Positions 10,336-20,205 of a stretch of 64,000 bases of DNA are shown here, piece by piece. How positions within the stretch are numbered: position 1 is the stretch's first letter; every line of letters begins with the position of its first letter. The notes beneath the pieces were generated by a model. The model ran no database searches. It saw only the letters and a program-made list of their open reading frames with translations, and was not told the origin of the DNA. This DNA comes from Cyrtodaria siliqua (Eukaryota; Mollusca; Bivalvia; Adapedonta; Hiatellidae): contig JAWPHD010003249.1 of the NCBI GenBank assembly GCA_037043455.1, positions 124,001 to 188,000 of the forward strand, read 5' to 3'. The position numbers were made by a program, and so were the translations under genes.

Positions 10336-10974
10336 GCAACATCAACTTAAGAGGAACCAGTAAACTTGTTTCAATTTCTTACTGAAAATAAGATATAAAC
10401 TCTAATAATATATACTTCTGTATCTAGTACCATAGTTTTATATTAGACATATACAAATTGTCACGTTCAAATGAAACTAATTGGGGTGAGTGTGTTTTTA
10501 GTGTGGGGGTGGGGACATCCTTAACTGATATACTGATGCTTAGTTTTGTTTTTTCTTCTCTTACGTAAAGATGAACTTATTGCTCCATTTGAGATAGTTT
10601 TAAAATGAGCATTTTGTTGGCATTCTTGCTGTTCTTTTTATTTTTTCTTAAGGACAAATGGTTACAAATATCAGGATGTCCTGTTTTGCGGATATTTTAA
10701 TTAAAGAGTGCCTTTAAATATCATTGTTAAAAAAGAGCCTCAACGATATCTCTATATGCTGACAAGTTATTTACCTCTTAAAATGATTATCCAGTATTTA
10801 TATTTGTCACAAGCCACCGTATTGCCATAGAGAATCAAGATTCTCTGGGGTTAAAAATGGCCGTACCGGGAAGTCTCAAAACCTCTATAGGGAAATATAG
10901 AGAAACTGTTAAGACTACTGGGCAAACAATATTTATGCTTAGCTTTTCGAGTGTTTGCCTTATCTGCTCCTTAC

Positions 10975-11167
10975 CCAGACTGAAGATAAGGATTGTTTAT
11001 TTCTTGATGAGAACATCCCAGGAACATAGACACGGTCGTGACCAATATGACACCAAACCACAGACAGATGGCGGTGCGGATAGCAGAATATGGCGTCATC
11101 TTGAACTTCCTGGTGACGTACCCACCTATAACTGACCCCAAACTCAATGATAATATGCTGGATACGC
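10975..11167 (-). CDS. OATP-A exon 5
   Basis: This 193-base exon, phase 1 to 2, has acceptor GTTTTACAG and donor GG|GTAAGG. It encodes GVSSILSLSLGSVIGGYVTR, KFKMTPYSAIRTAICLWFGV, a hydrophobic run ILVTTVSMFLGC, and SHQEINNPYLQSG leading into the Kazal exon. The GG-x-V-x-(R/K)-(K/R)-F motif is the usual cytosolic loop between OATP helices 8 and 9. OATP-B has the same exon at 55745-55937 with only scattered substitutions. Confidence 0.9.
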
Positions 11168-11601
11168 CTGTAAAACATTTATATTATGTGGTTGTATTTA
11201 GGAAGTTTTTCTCACTGTTGGTGATGATGTTAAAGTATAAAACGTCAATGAATCATTATAAATTGTATATAACAGTGTATTGAAACAATTTTATGCTAAA
11301 GAGGTAACAATTTTTTGATTACAAATACACGATTGTGTATTCCACTGAGAGAAGATTGCTGTCGAGGGCATTGACGACTATATATACATATCACTTTTAT
11401 TTGTCAATTAGCTTTTTAAAAAATGGGCATTGAATACAAAATAAATTACCCCTTAAACACTTGAAGCACGAAACGTGGCCAAAATTTAAACTAGACAAAA
11501 TCATCTGCAATTATTTTAATCGGATAATTAGAAATAAGTTAAATATTTATACTAATTATATATATTGTATAATTATAACCATCACCTGATACTTTTCCTA
11601 C

Positions 11602-11760
11602 CTACGATTATGTTAGATTCCCATGCTGTAACAGCAAACTGTTTTTCCATGTATTTTGGTTCGAACCCCAAGAAACATGCCATGGACAGAACCTGTAACC
11701 AGCTACTGACGAGTGTCCATGTATAAACTGGAGACCGAATGACCTCAAGAGTCCCCACAC
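11602..11760 (-). CDS. OATP-A exon 4
   Basis: This 159-base exon (53 codons, phase 1/1) lies between acceptor CTAGACGCAG and donor GTAGGAAAAG. It encodes VGTLEVIRSPVYTWTLVSSW, a hydrophobic run around LQVLSMACFLG, then FEPKYMEKQF and AVTAWESNIIV. The Pro-Lys-Tyr-x-Glu-x-Gln-Phe pattern matches the conserved P-K-Y-I-E-x-Q-F region between helices of OATPs. The paralogous exon at 57353-57511 is identical in length and very similar (PVYTWTLIGSW, FEPKYMEKQF). Confidence 0.9.
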
Positions 11761-12194
11761 CTGCGTCTAGCACAGAATTGTAGACAGTTAGTTTTCAATA
11801 AGACGTTTATATGGGTCTATATTGTAATCTAGATATTGAAATTGTATATATGTACTAAAAGAATGTAAGTTTGTAAGATTGTAGTGGCATAGTAGTGTAC
11901 TCAACACGTATATGTAAAAAGCGAGATTAGTATTTCTCTATCAGCAGCACTACACATCCCTTATATAATTTCACGGCAACGAGATATATCTGTCAGACAT
12001 TATATGTTCGCCAAATTTAGACAAAGAATATGCAAATACACAGCAGCTGGCATTTGAAAATCTGAACATAATGAAATACCCTTAATTGAATGATGGGATA
12101 TATTTCGGTACATAAATCGTTGTGCGGTTTTGGAAAATTAATCCTGTCGTTTGATTTCAGAAATGACCCAGTAACTATATCTCACAAGCACACC

Positions 12195-12385
12195 GTGAAT
12201 ATAAATATACAAATCGAACAGGAAAAGCAGCATTCAAGGACGACAGTCAACCACATACACGTACAGAAACAAATAACACATTTGAAGATGAATAAAAGGC
12301 CAAATAAAACATCACAAACACAAAAGGGTTGACAATAGGGCTTCCGCCTTAGAACGGTCAGTGGCAAAAAAGACCGCTGGCGGAG
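12195..12385 (+). repeat. Family F3 repeat
   Basis: GACAGTCAACCACATACACG, CACATTTGAAGATGAATAAA, AAAAGGGTTGACAATAGGGC and GAACGGTCAGTGGCAAAAAA match the copies at 32765 (reverse) and 34318. In OATP-A intron 3. Confidence 0.75.
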
Positions 12386-12999
12386 ACTGTGAGATGAAGA
12401 AAAAGAATCAGGACCGTCCAAAACGCGTTGTTACATTGATGTAGACGTCCCACGAACATCCAAAATCCTTTGATACGTTGGTAGAGACATCCCATGAATG
12501 TCACAAACGTTTTTTTACACGATGTTTTATACGTCCAAACAGATCCAAAAAACAATGTATATACACATGGTAGAATGACAATGATTGAGGGAGTTTGGGA
12601 ACTACATTGAGATGAGATAATATTGTTCTCTAACTTAAAAGTGAAACAGGTAAATGCATCTTTGTCAAAAGCGATGCATTTTATCTGTAGATAAATGCAT
12701 CATTATCGCCACTTAAGCATACACAAAACTCATAATCTACATGCAATTTACACATTTCCAGATTCTACAGTAATTATAGATGACCGTTTTGGGGTAGTAC
12801 TTGCCATTGTTTTCGTAAAAATTACGACCCCTTCGAATTAACAGTTTATTCTAGTGTTGCTCTGACTTTAGCCAAGTCATTGGGTACTTGCTAATTTCTA
12901 AGTTTTTTATTTGACCAGTTTTTTCTTCAAATTTTACTTTAAACCAACCAATTAATGCTGCCTCATTTTCTTGGATTTCTTTATTTACACTGTCCCGTT

Positions 13000-13100
13000 T
13001 TGTTGGGATGACAATAGGGTAAGTTTTGGTACATACTAGAACACTTTTGCCACTGACCGTTCAAAGGCAATAGCCCTATTCTCATATATTATATATGTGG
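13000..13100 (-). repeat. Family F3 fragment
   Basis: TTTTGCCACTGACCGTTCAA and AGCCCTATTCTCA are the reverse complement of the F3 core. In OATP-A intron 2. Confidence 0.55.
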
Positions 13101-13237
13101 TATCACGTACCTTATTGCTAAAGACACATGAAAGAATGATTAAACCATTTCACTGTTCTTCATTTTAAAATATGTGTTTTTGGTCAGCTAATATTTCTGG
13201 GAATGCAAATTTTCTCTTCGAGTTTCGTATCTACCTT

Positions 13238-13305
13238 TACAATATACCCTCTGTTAATCATGACCAATATGATATACCATCTGTTAATCATGACCAATAT
13301 GACAC
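13238..13305 (+). repeat. 30-base tandem duplication
   Basis: CTGTTAATCATGACCAATAT with flanking ATATAC is repeated twice head to tail in OATP-A intron 3, just downstream of exon 3. Confidence 0.7.
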
Positions 13306-13364
13306 CGTCATAAAACTGAATCTTATTTCACTTGCAAACAACTCTCATCTGAACACAGTTTTAC

Positions 13365-13574
13365 CTTTTATTTCTTTAACAAATATTGAAAAACTTCTTT
13401 CCGATCGTCTTCTCTGCTGAATTATTGTATCCTCTTTTAAGCAAGTGGTCAGCTTTAATCTCTTTGGAAAGCAAAACATTGGCAAAGCTATCAAAATGGT
13501 GGCAACACCTACTACAACGAAACCCAGCCACCAGGCGCAAAGAAACCGTGTATCCGAAGGTGGTATATTTGTCT
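13365..13574 (-). CDS. OATP-A exon 3: family signature with altered glycine
   Basis: This 210-base exon (acceptor TATTTTCAG, donor GTAAAACTG, phase 1/1) encodes ETNIPPSDTRFLCAWWLGF, a hydrophobic helix VVVGVATILIALPMFCF, the PKR turn, and a charged stretch with QQRRRSERS that would be cytosolic. The OATP signature has the form D-x-R-W-(I/V)-G-A-W-W-x-G-(F/L). Here it reads DTRFLCAWWLGF, so the tryptophan after arginine is Phe and the glycine before AWW is Cys. OATP-B keeps GAWW at this place. The exon is open in frame with its neighbours. Confidence 0.87.
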
Positions 13575-14579
13575 CTGAAAATATATAAAATAATGTGTAC
13601 ACAGTTTATAACATCTTATCCATTATTAGTATGCGATATTACAAAACACACTCAGTCCCCACTGGCAACAACTCCCACTAGATCCCGTAGTTGAAGCATA
13701 ATGTGTTTCTTTTCAACACATACACATATTTATAGTTTAATATATATTAATATTTATTATATACCTATCAATAATATACATAGTACCTTCATTTTCTTAC
13801 AATGGAATATAACAACCTGTATCACACTACAGGTTATCACTATGCTACTAAAAATAGAATTAGTATCACTATCTTACTAAAAATAGAACAGTGGTTTTTC
13901 CAATGATTCACGCAAGTTTTACGCCACTATTCGCGAGAACGTCAAGCCGACGTTACGTCATACAAACAAAACAAGTAGGTCAGACCAATGAACACCAACA
14001 CCTTAAAACTACATACATTTTCCCGCTGCACTTTATTGAGAAATAATATGCTTTATTGAATGTGTATGCAATAGCAATGCAAATGTTTATATAATAAAAG
14101 GATCATTACTAGAGTAACGTGTTCTGGAAGCTTGTATCACCTCTCGTAGGTAAATGCCAGATCAGGATCACACTCTGTGAAAAACTGTACTAAGAAGGTA
14201 TCCAATTTGCAAGGCTGCATTGCTCTCATTGCTCCAGAACATGCACTTTTATGTAGTTCCATGATATTAAAGCTTGTATGTAAACAAATACTGCCAAAAG
14301 GTATGTAGATATTTCTTTGGCAGTGTATTACTTTGTAAACATGTATTGTCATTTTGAGTAGAAAGGTTTATTTACCAACAGTTGAAGTGTCTAGGACTGG
14401 GCAATTTAATACGAATAGTATAAACCTAAAATGCATAGTGTTCTTATGTCAGATGTTCAGACATATTTTTTGACAGCTGTGCCATTATTTCTAGATTGAC
14501 ATATGACTAGCAACAATAGGTTTGATCCCAGTCTTAGCTGGAGGGTAAATAAATACTGACAAGGGAGCAACAAATTCAA

Positions 14580-14840
14580 CAAGAGAGAAAATAAGCAGAC
14601 TCCGTTTTATTAAGTCTAGCACCAGCTAAAGCGGTATTCTACTTTAAAGCAACACATACTGGGCTTGATGGTTCCAAAGAACCAGTAAGTAATAACACTA
14701 CTTATCTGTAGACGGGGCGACTTTTCATAGGCACCACACAGCACTAAATAGACGCTAGTGTGAATGTCAATACATAATCCCATGTGAGCAACACCTCTCA
14801 TGCCCGCTAACGTCGGTTTAAGCCGTATTCTACTTTAAAA
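14580..14840 (+). repeat. Family F2 repeat
   Basis: TCTAGCACCAGCTAAAGCGG, ATTCTACTTTAAAGCAACAC, GGTTCCAAAGAACCAGTAAG, TAATAACACTAC and a GTGTGAATGTCAATA stretch match copies at 35840-36190 (reverse) and 60500-60900. In OATP-A intron 2. Confidence 0.65.
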
Positions 14841-14844
14841 AAGA

Positions 14845-15115
14845 AAATATGAAAGGAGAAATTTGAAAATTGTCGAACACGAAACATACGAAACAAATTG
14901 CAGTCTCGGTTTGACCTTTGACTGTTCATGAAAGGTAGTGAAGAGAACTTGCTAACGTTCACGCCCTTTAACCCCGGGTTGAGCAGAAATCAATATTTAA
15001 AATGTCAATAGTACAGCATTTTGAGCTATCCCGAAGATGGTGTGCATGAAACCTTCAATGAGGTATTGTTACACAATTCCATTGCCATCGGCGTATGTTC
15101 CCAGTTTCCATCAAA
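14845..15115 (+). repeat. Family F1 repeat, diverged
   Basis: GTCGAACACGAAACATACGA, GTCTCGGTTTGACC, TTCACGCCCTTTAACCCCGG and TATCCCGAAGATGG follow the F1 order. It abuts the F2 copy on its left. Confidence 0.7.
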
Positions 15116-15254
15116 GTTCGTGTGGAAAACAGTTTTGAAATCTAAAATATATTAATACCAGGCAATGCAAATGTCTGCAAGACTGTGTTTACTTATGAAA
15201 GAAGAACACGTTGTTTATATCTTTAATAGAAATGAGCCTTGTCGACTATGGCAT

Positions 15255-16160
15255 TTATGTAGAAAAAAGCCTGTCAGCAGTGTCATACTGTCATATTTGT
15301 GTTGTGTAAACGTTTTTCTTTCAGTCGACGTGAACAATGTCCCAAATGCAGTTCTGTAGTAGACAATCAAGTAGTACACATTATAGTTTTTTGTCCTAAA
15401 AATAACGGCTACAGATATAAGTTATGGTCAGCCATTTTAGAAAATGCAGGAATTGATGTATTTTCTAAATTTTTATTAAAATAATCAAATTTGTGACTTA
15501 CTTGCTGGCTTCCGAAACTACTATACTGAAAATAATGGACAGTTAAAAATTGTTCATATTATTTACAAATTGTTTCAAACCCCTTGTTTGTAATATCGTT
15601 TTTACAATGATAATTATTTAAGGTATAATGGTACCTGTTTTACTGTACAATAGTTGTTACCTTGTGTTTCGTTTCGACAAGGGTCTTGCAATTACGGTTA
15701 AGCTTTTTGTTAAAGCCAACAGGCAGCTGACGTTGTTAGGATGACGTATTGCATGTTGGGAATGCTATATATGATTTTTCTATAGATAAATATAGATATA
15801 TTAATAATTGGGATTTTAAGTCCAAAACAGTAGAAAATGTAAGGTTCACTACATTCAATAGTGTTATACTACTTTAAACTCAGTATATTATACCAGTTTG
15901 TCATCTTGTGTTTCGTTTCGGCAAGAGTCGTGCATATGGTAATACATATCAATATGTATCGTTTGTTTAAATAGTATTATTAAAAATTGATCTGTAATCA
16001 TTTTTTAATTGAGCCTGATAAAACATTATTCAGTAACACTACATGTATTTCTTGATTTTTATATACTTTTGTCTATGTTACATGTTTTGAATTTGTATTG
16101 TATGCTATAATTATATGTATATCCGCTCCTACATCTTGGAGGAAAATAAAGAATCACATA
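15255..16160 (+). mobile_element. 3' end of a LINE, zinc-knuckle tail
   Basis: The frame at 15299-15484 reads CKRFSFSRREQCPKCSSVVD and HIIVFCPKNNGYRYKLW, the C-x2-C ... H-x4-C tail found at the end of many LINE ORF2 proteins, and ends with a stop. AT-rich 3' sequence follows up to CTTGGAGGAAAATAAAGAATC. It lies in OATP-A intron 2, opposite to the gene. Confidence 0.6.
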
Positions 16161-16260
16161 TGTGGTGCTGGATGGTCCAAAAGGACCAGTACGTAATAAC
16201 AGTAATGATTTGTAGTCGGCACTACATAACTCAACATTTATCTTAATGTTCATATGCACA
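16160..16260 (+). repeat. Family F2 fragment
   Basis: GGATGGTCCAAAAGGACCAG, TACGTAATAACAG and TTTGTAGTCGGCACTACATA match the central part of F2. Confidence 0.5.
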
Positions 16261-16450
16261 CGTTAGAATTGACTCAGTCTTCTATAAAAATGTGCATATG
16301 AAATAAAAAATAAATAAAAACTCACGTCTAAGTAGGTCTGAAACATTTGAATATAAAACCTTCATCTGGTGTTCTTTATATGAAACTGATTGTTTTCCAA
16401 AACTTCAAAACTAAAAAATAGCCATATTGACACGCAAGTGTAGTACATAC

Positions 16451-16537
16451 CTTTTAAAGTTACATATACATTACTGAATGCACTGCCTATCCCGAGACCT
16501 ACGCCCATACCAAATACACTGAAACTTAGTACGAGTC
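16451..16537 (-). CDS. OATP-A exon 2: glycine-rich membrane segment
   Basis: This 87-base exon has acceptor TTTGTTGCAG and donor GTATGTAC, phase 1 on both sides. It encodes GLVLSFSVFGMGVGLGIGSA followed by FSNVYVTLKG, the glycine-rich helix that in OATPs follows the TM4 region and ends before the third extracellular loop. The OATP-B exon at 61179-61265 has the same length and phases and ends SNVYVTLEG. Too short for ORF detection; it was found from the splice sites and the paralogue. Confidence 0.85.
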
Positions 16538-16644
16538 CTGCAACAAAGATATATGGTCATCATGTTAAGATAAAAATGATACATGTGTATTTTAAAAGTA
16601 ATTTATCAAGTTCATTCAAATATTAAACCAACATTGTCTTCAAT

Positions 16645-16775
16645 CTTGTCGTGTCGTGTTCTTAACGGAAAAGTGTTCCTAACGGTTTACCGTTCATGAA
16701 CAGTCTCAGTCAAACCGAGACTACAATCATTTTATTACATTTATCGTGTTCGGCGATTTCAAAATTTATGCTCTA
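16645..16775 (-). repeat. Family F1 fragment, reverse
   Basis: ACCGTTCATGAACAGTCTCA, GTCAAACCGAGAC and GTGTTCGGCGATTTC are the F1 start in reverse complement, just upstream of OATP-A exon 2. Confidence 0.55.
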
Positions 16776-16904
16776 ATACTCTTTGTATTCTCTTGTTGCT
16801 CTAGCTTCTGTCAAGCTATTGATTTCTTGCTTTGTTGACTTTCTATGCTTTTTATATTCATATATACATGATCTTGCTTTTAGAGAATACAGTCTGGTGT
16901 TGGT

Positions 16905-17130
16905 GATTTTTATGGACACTGTCCCGTTTCATTGGGATGAAAATTCTGGTAAGAGTTAGGTTTGGTGTAGCCTAGAACCGGATTTAAACCCCCATCTACT
17001 TGTTTTGCCACTGACCGTTCCAATGTGGTAGATATATTGTCATCACGTTTGTGATGTCCCATATATTGCTTTCGTTTTCCCTGTATGTTTTATGATTGCT
17101 TGTTTTGGTTGTTGTTCTCTGATTGTTACA
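16905..17130 (-). repeat. Family F3 repeat, reverse
   Basis: GGACACTGTCCCGTTTCATT, GCCTAGAACCGGATTTAAAC, TTTTGCCACTGACCGTTCCA and a TGTTTTGGTTGTTGTTC tail match other reverse F3 copies. In OATP-A intron 1. Confidence 0.65.
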
Positions 17131-17327
17131 TTACCTGTTTGACTTTATAACTACTTTTATAACCTGGATAATTTTCCTAATAATGCTTTAGCTAATATAC
17201 ACTCAAACACCTCTCACGCTAAATATGCACCGACTAAATATGTATTACGACCTATGAATGTAAACCTGTGTTCATTGACAACGGTTAAAGCATTAATTAC
17301 TTCGTCTTCTAGTTCAAATGCACTTAC

Positions 17328-17979
17328 CTGTGTAGAAGCCCGTTTTATGTTTGTCTACATTGTCATCGATATACTGGGCCGAGTAAGAGTAACATGGAGC
17401 CTTTCCGATGCCCTGTAGGATCATGCCAATACACAAGAGGGCATACGCAAGCGTCTTCTGTGAACGCTTGCTCGTCATTATTGGTAACTCTGTTGTTGTA
17501 TTATTTGCGACATCTGTAGCGCTTGTATTTGAACACAAATACTCACTCAAAGAAGACCGATTTTCGTAACCAACCTCTGTTGCGTTAATTAGGTCATTTA
17601 GGTCATCTGAATACACTATGAAATGTGGCAGAGCCATTATTATGCCACCAATACCGCACAAGACGGTCACGAATCCAATAACTCGAGGTACGTGGGCTTT
17701 TGGGCTAAAGTAACTTGCGGGAATAAGGAAGACAGCATAACCAATTTCAAAAATGGTCAGCATCAAGCCTGTCTCCGAACTACTAAGTCCAAACGCTTTC
17801 TCTATGTTGGAAACCTGTGATACGGTTATTGTGTATAGTGACCAGGACAGCAAACCAAGCGTCCCGTATACTCCAATAAAAAATCTTATTCCAGCGAGTG
17901 GCTTTAACCAAGAAGGTCGACACGGTCCAAACCCACATTCTGTGTCACGATTGTTTCTAACAATTGCTTTTTCATCCAT
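17328..17979 (-). CDS. OATP-A exon 1: N-terminus and first membrane segments
   Basis: This is the first coding exon of an OATP/SLCO transporter, 217 codons plus one base. The start MDEKAIVRNN leads into a cytosolic stretch ending PSWLKPLAGIRFF, then hydrophobic helices around residues 28-50 (FIGVYGTLGLLSWSLYTI), 65-85 and 95-115. A loop with several N-x-S/T glycosylation sequons follows at roughly residues 135-160, then another helix (LAYALLCIGMILQGIG) and a SYSAQYIDDNV stretch like the TM4 region of the family. The donor is GTAAGTG at 17321-17327. The ATG at 17979 is chosen because it opens the conserved reading and suits family N-termini. A CAG four bases upstream of it (AAATTTCAGATCATGG) leaves open a spliced 5' leader. 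No promoter was recognised. Plus-strand ORFs here are shadows. Confidence 0.9.
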
Positions 17980-18104
17980 GATCTGAAATTTATGTTCACG
18001 TTTATAACATCTTACATCGCATACATATTTCCTTATCTACTGGTAAAACCAAATCATCATGACTTTAGGCGTATCTTCTGTGTATATATTACCACACACA
18101 TAAA

Positions 18105-18330
18105 AGGGCACTATTCCAGCAAGGAGTTCCTTACTTACACTGTCCTAGCAAGGAGTTCTTTGCATACACTCTCCCTTTGGCTAGGATGTCAAAGTGGTAA
18201 GCGTGGGGTTTTAGGCATCCTAAAACCTGTTTAAAACTCAATCGGCCAATTTTGTCACTTACCTTTCCAAGTCGGTACCCCTATTGTCAGAAATTGTATG
18301 TGTGTGGTGTCGCATACGATGATGCTATAT
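18105..18330 (-). repeat. Family F3 fragment with short tandem duplication
   Basis: TTTTGTCACTTACCTTTCCA and GGTACCCCTATTGTCA are a diverged F3 core. AGCAAGGAGTTC is duplicated at its left end. No promoter for OATP-A was recognised in 17980-18500. Confidence 0.45.
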
Positions 18331-19160
18331 TTGCATATTAGTGTAATTTGCTTTGAATGCATGCTTTTGGTTGACTGTGTTTTATGAATGCTAATATACT
18401 TTTGGTGATTTTGGAAAACATATAAATTGCAATTAATTAAAACATTATAAACTTCCAGTGATTTTTATCAATGCAAGTTTTAAATGTTTTTTAAACTGTA
18501 TTCCTGAACACAACGGAATGCTTGAATTTAAATGCTCAGATGGAGAAAATGCACTTGCGTTCCTTTTTTTCTTCATTTCATATGCAAATGTTTATACCAA
18601 ATACAATACATGGGCCTGAATAACGGTTATTGATGACACTTTACACGCTGTCTTTATTTTTACGTATATTTACGTTTATTGTACTATTTACTACATGTCG
18701 TGTGGTATATTTAACATAATAATACGCATTAAATTAAATGCAAATACAATTAGGACCATATTAATTAGCTCCTTTAAAATCACTGGAATAACGCGTTGTA
18801 TAAAATACATAAGTCTGGAGTAATCATAACTTACAAATACATACAAACAGTTTTTAACTAAATAGCAAGAAGTTCATAGTATACATGGACGTACAATTTT
18901 AAAGAAGCATTTTTTGCCATATAATGTCAATATAATATCAGAACATTTGAAAAAATGTTTCATCCCAAAATAAAAAGGCTCCAAAATAATGAATTATTCG
19001 TCTAGAGCAATAATGAAACATAATCACAAATATATTCGCCTGGTTCCCGCCGACGAATAATAACGATTCAACGTTGAAATAGGTTTTGTTTTTACCGCTG
19101 TATTGCATTCGTCTCCATCATGAAGAGGTAGTGAGGTATCTATCAGTGTAGTATATATGC

Positions 19161-19312
19161 TTATTTTAGTTGGCGATCATTTTGCCGTTGTTCCCTTGAT
19201 TCTACTTCTGTTTCACTATCCGTAACGACAGGCATGACCATATCCCAACGTTTGATTTTTCTGGCACTAAACATAGCAATGGAGATGATCATAAGCGCCA
19301 TATAACGGAAAC
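19161..19312 (-). pseudogene. A' terminal OATP exon, still open
   Basis: This is the counterpart of OATP-B exon 10. The acceptor is CTTTCTAGGTGCAG before GTTTCC. It encodes FRYMALMIISIAMFSARKIK, RWDMVMPVVTDSETEVESRE and a short hydrophilic tail ending QLK and a stop. The open ATG upstream at 19352 is intronic in the gene model. The exon is intact, but the preceding exon has stops, so it is treated as part of a pseudogene. It could still serve as an alternative last exon. Confidence 0.72.
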
Positions 19313-19613
19313 CTGCACCTAGAAAGGCAGTAATAAAACCAACAAGCTTCACGTGGTTAAAGATTGATTTGATTCTTGGCTATTGATGACAATATGATTC
19401 AAATACGATTTCTTTTATATAAGCAAAATACTGTTTGTGGTAAAGATAGTAATCAAATGATTTTAAGATGCTCATTTAAGAGGGTTTAGAATATTTTGCC
19501 TTAACAGATAGGTATGCCAATGCTCATTTAAACGTTTTATGTCATAGCGTGTCTACTGTCTGTCAGGAATTAAGTGTGATGCGTTGGATAAATAACATAA
19601 TTCCAAAATTTAC

Positions 19614-19754
19614 CAATTATTAGTCAGTGTAGTCGGTACCGTTGCCATTCTATGTTGTAGTAAGCGCAGTATTTTCCAGATGTCGTCGCCGTACTCCACA
19701 CCAGACATTAGCCGACAATTACCTTGCTACCTATGATTGCACCGGGCAGCCATG
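19614..19754 (-). pseudogene. A' exon 9 with two in-frame stops
   Basis: This is the counterpart of OATP-B exon 9, the same 141 bases with acceptor CTTAAG and donor GTAAAT. In the exon frame it begins WLPGAIIGSKVIVG, then hits TAA where B has Asp-Gly-Thr, reads CLVWSTATTSGKYCAYYNIE, then hits TGA just before the LIIG end. Other replacements (Pro to Ala, Asn to Lys, Asp to Val) also suggest relaxed selection. Confidence 0.85.
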
Positions 19755-20044
19755 CTTAAGGAAGGTACGAATATATAACAGGCGTACGCGAAAATGAATT
19801 TCTTTATATTTACTGGTGTTAAGTAGGCAAACTGATACCTATAACGTTTATCATCAACGTCATGTTTATTGTTGATTCTGTCATTCAATGTCGTTTAAGT
19901 AAATAGCGTGTTTATGTTGCATTCTTGTTTGTAATGGTCTGGTACAGAAACTTCTAGAGCATTCTATCACAGTGTAATAAGGCCTTGTGAAATTGATAGT
20001 TGTTCAGTTACTGCGTAGTACATATATTACATAAGTAAGTTATT

Positions 20045-20205
20045 AGGCCAGCATGCAAGGTAAGACAATGAAAGGCAATGCAAAAGGCAAGGCAAGACAA
20101 AGCAAGGCAAGAAGGCAAGGCAAAACAATGCAAGGCAAGGCCGCCAACCCAACCACGCAGCCAGTCAGCCAGCCAGCGCAGCCAGCCAGCGCCAGTAAGT
20201 ACGTA
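20045..20205 (+). repeat. GGCAAGGCAA minisatellite
   Basis: Short AAGGCAAGGCAA and AAGGCAATGC units grade into CAGCCAGCCAGCGCAGCCAG. It begins about 30 bases after the A' homology ends. Confidence 0.85.

Larger units (their letters stand above)
1186..17979 (-). other. OATP-A gene span (exons 1-7 of an OATP/SLCO transporter; 3' end outside window)
   Basis: Seven exons of one organic anion transporting polypeptide gene can be joined here: 17328-17979, 16451-16537, 13365-13574, 11602-11760, 10975-11167, 9750-9870 and 1186-1340. All have AG acceptors and GT donors, and the phases run 1,1,1,1,2,0,2, keeping one open frame of about 525 residues. OATPs are 12-pass major facilitator proteins taking up bile salts, steroid conjugates and xenobiotic anions at the plasma membrane. 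By comparison with OATP-B, exons 8-10 (about 118 residues) are missing; no match was seen at 1-1185 on the minus strand, so they are beyond the edge or lost. Introns carry dispersed repeats, and intron 6 (8.4 kb) holds a LINE. The family call is firm; the substrate is unknown. Confidence 0.85.
18505..20015 (-). pseudogene. A': duplicated 3' end of an OATP gene, decayed
   Basis: This block aligns in the same orientation with 49355-50960, the 3' end of OATP-B with its last intron and downstream flank. Shared landmarks include AATGCACTTGCGTTC and TGCATTCGTCTCCATC downstream, both last exons, and the run into AAGGCCTTGTGA. Each copy has private insertions: about 18740-19060 here and about 49943-50370 in B. 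The next upstream exon expected here (exon 8) is absent; a minisatellite begins at about 20050. It looks like the stump of a third tandem gene, cut by satellite expansion. Confidence 0.78.

Noticed and set aside
17623..18234. Plus-strand ORFs over and beside OATP-A exon 1
   Set aside because: Antisense shadows or repeat-derived frames; the minus frame is a clear transporter.
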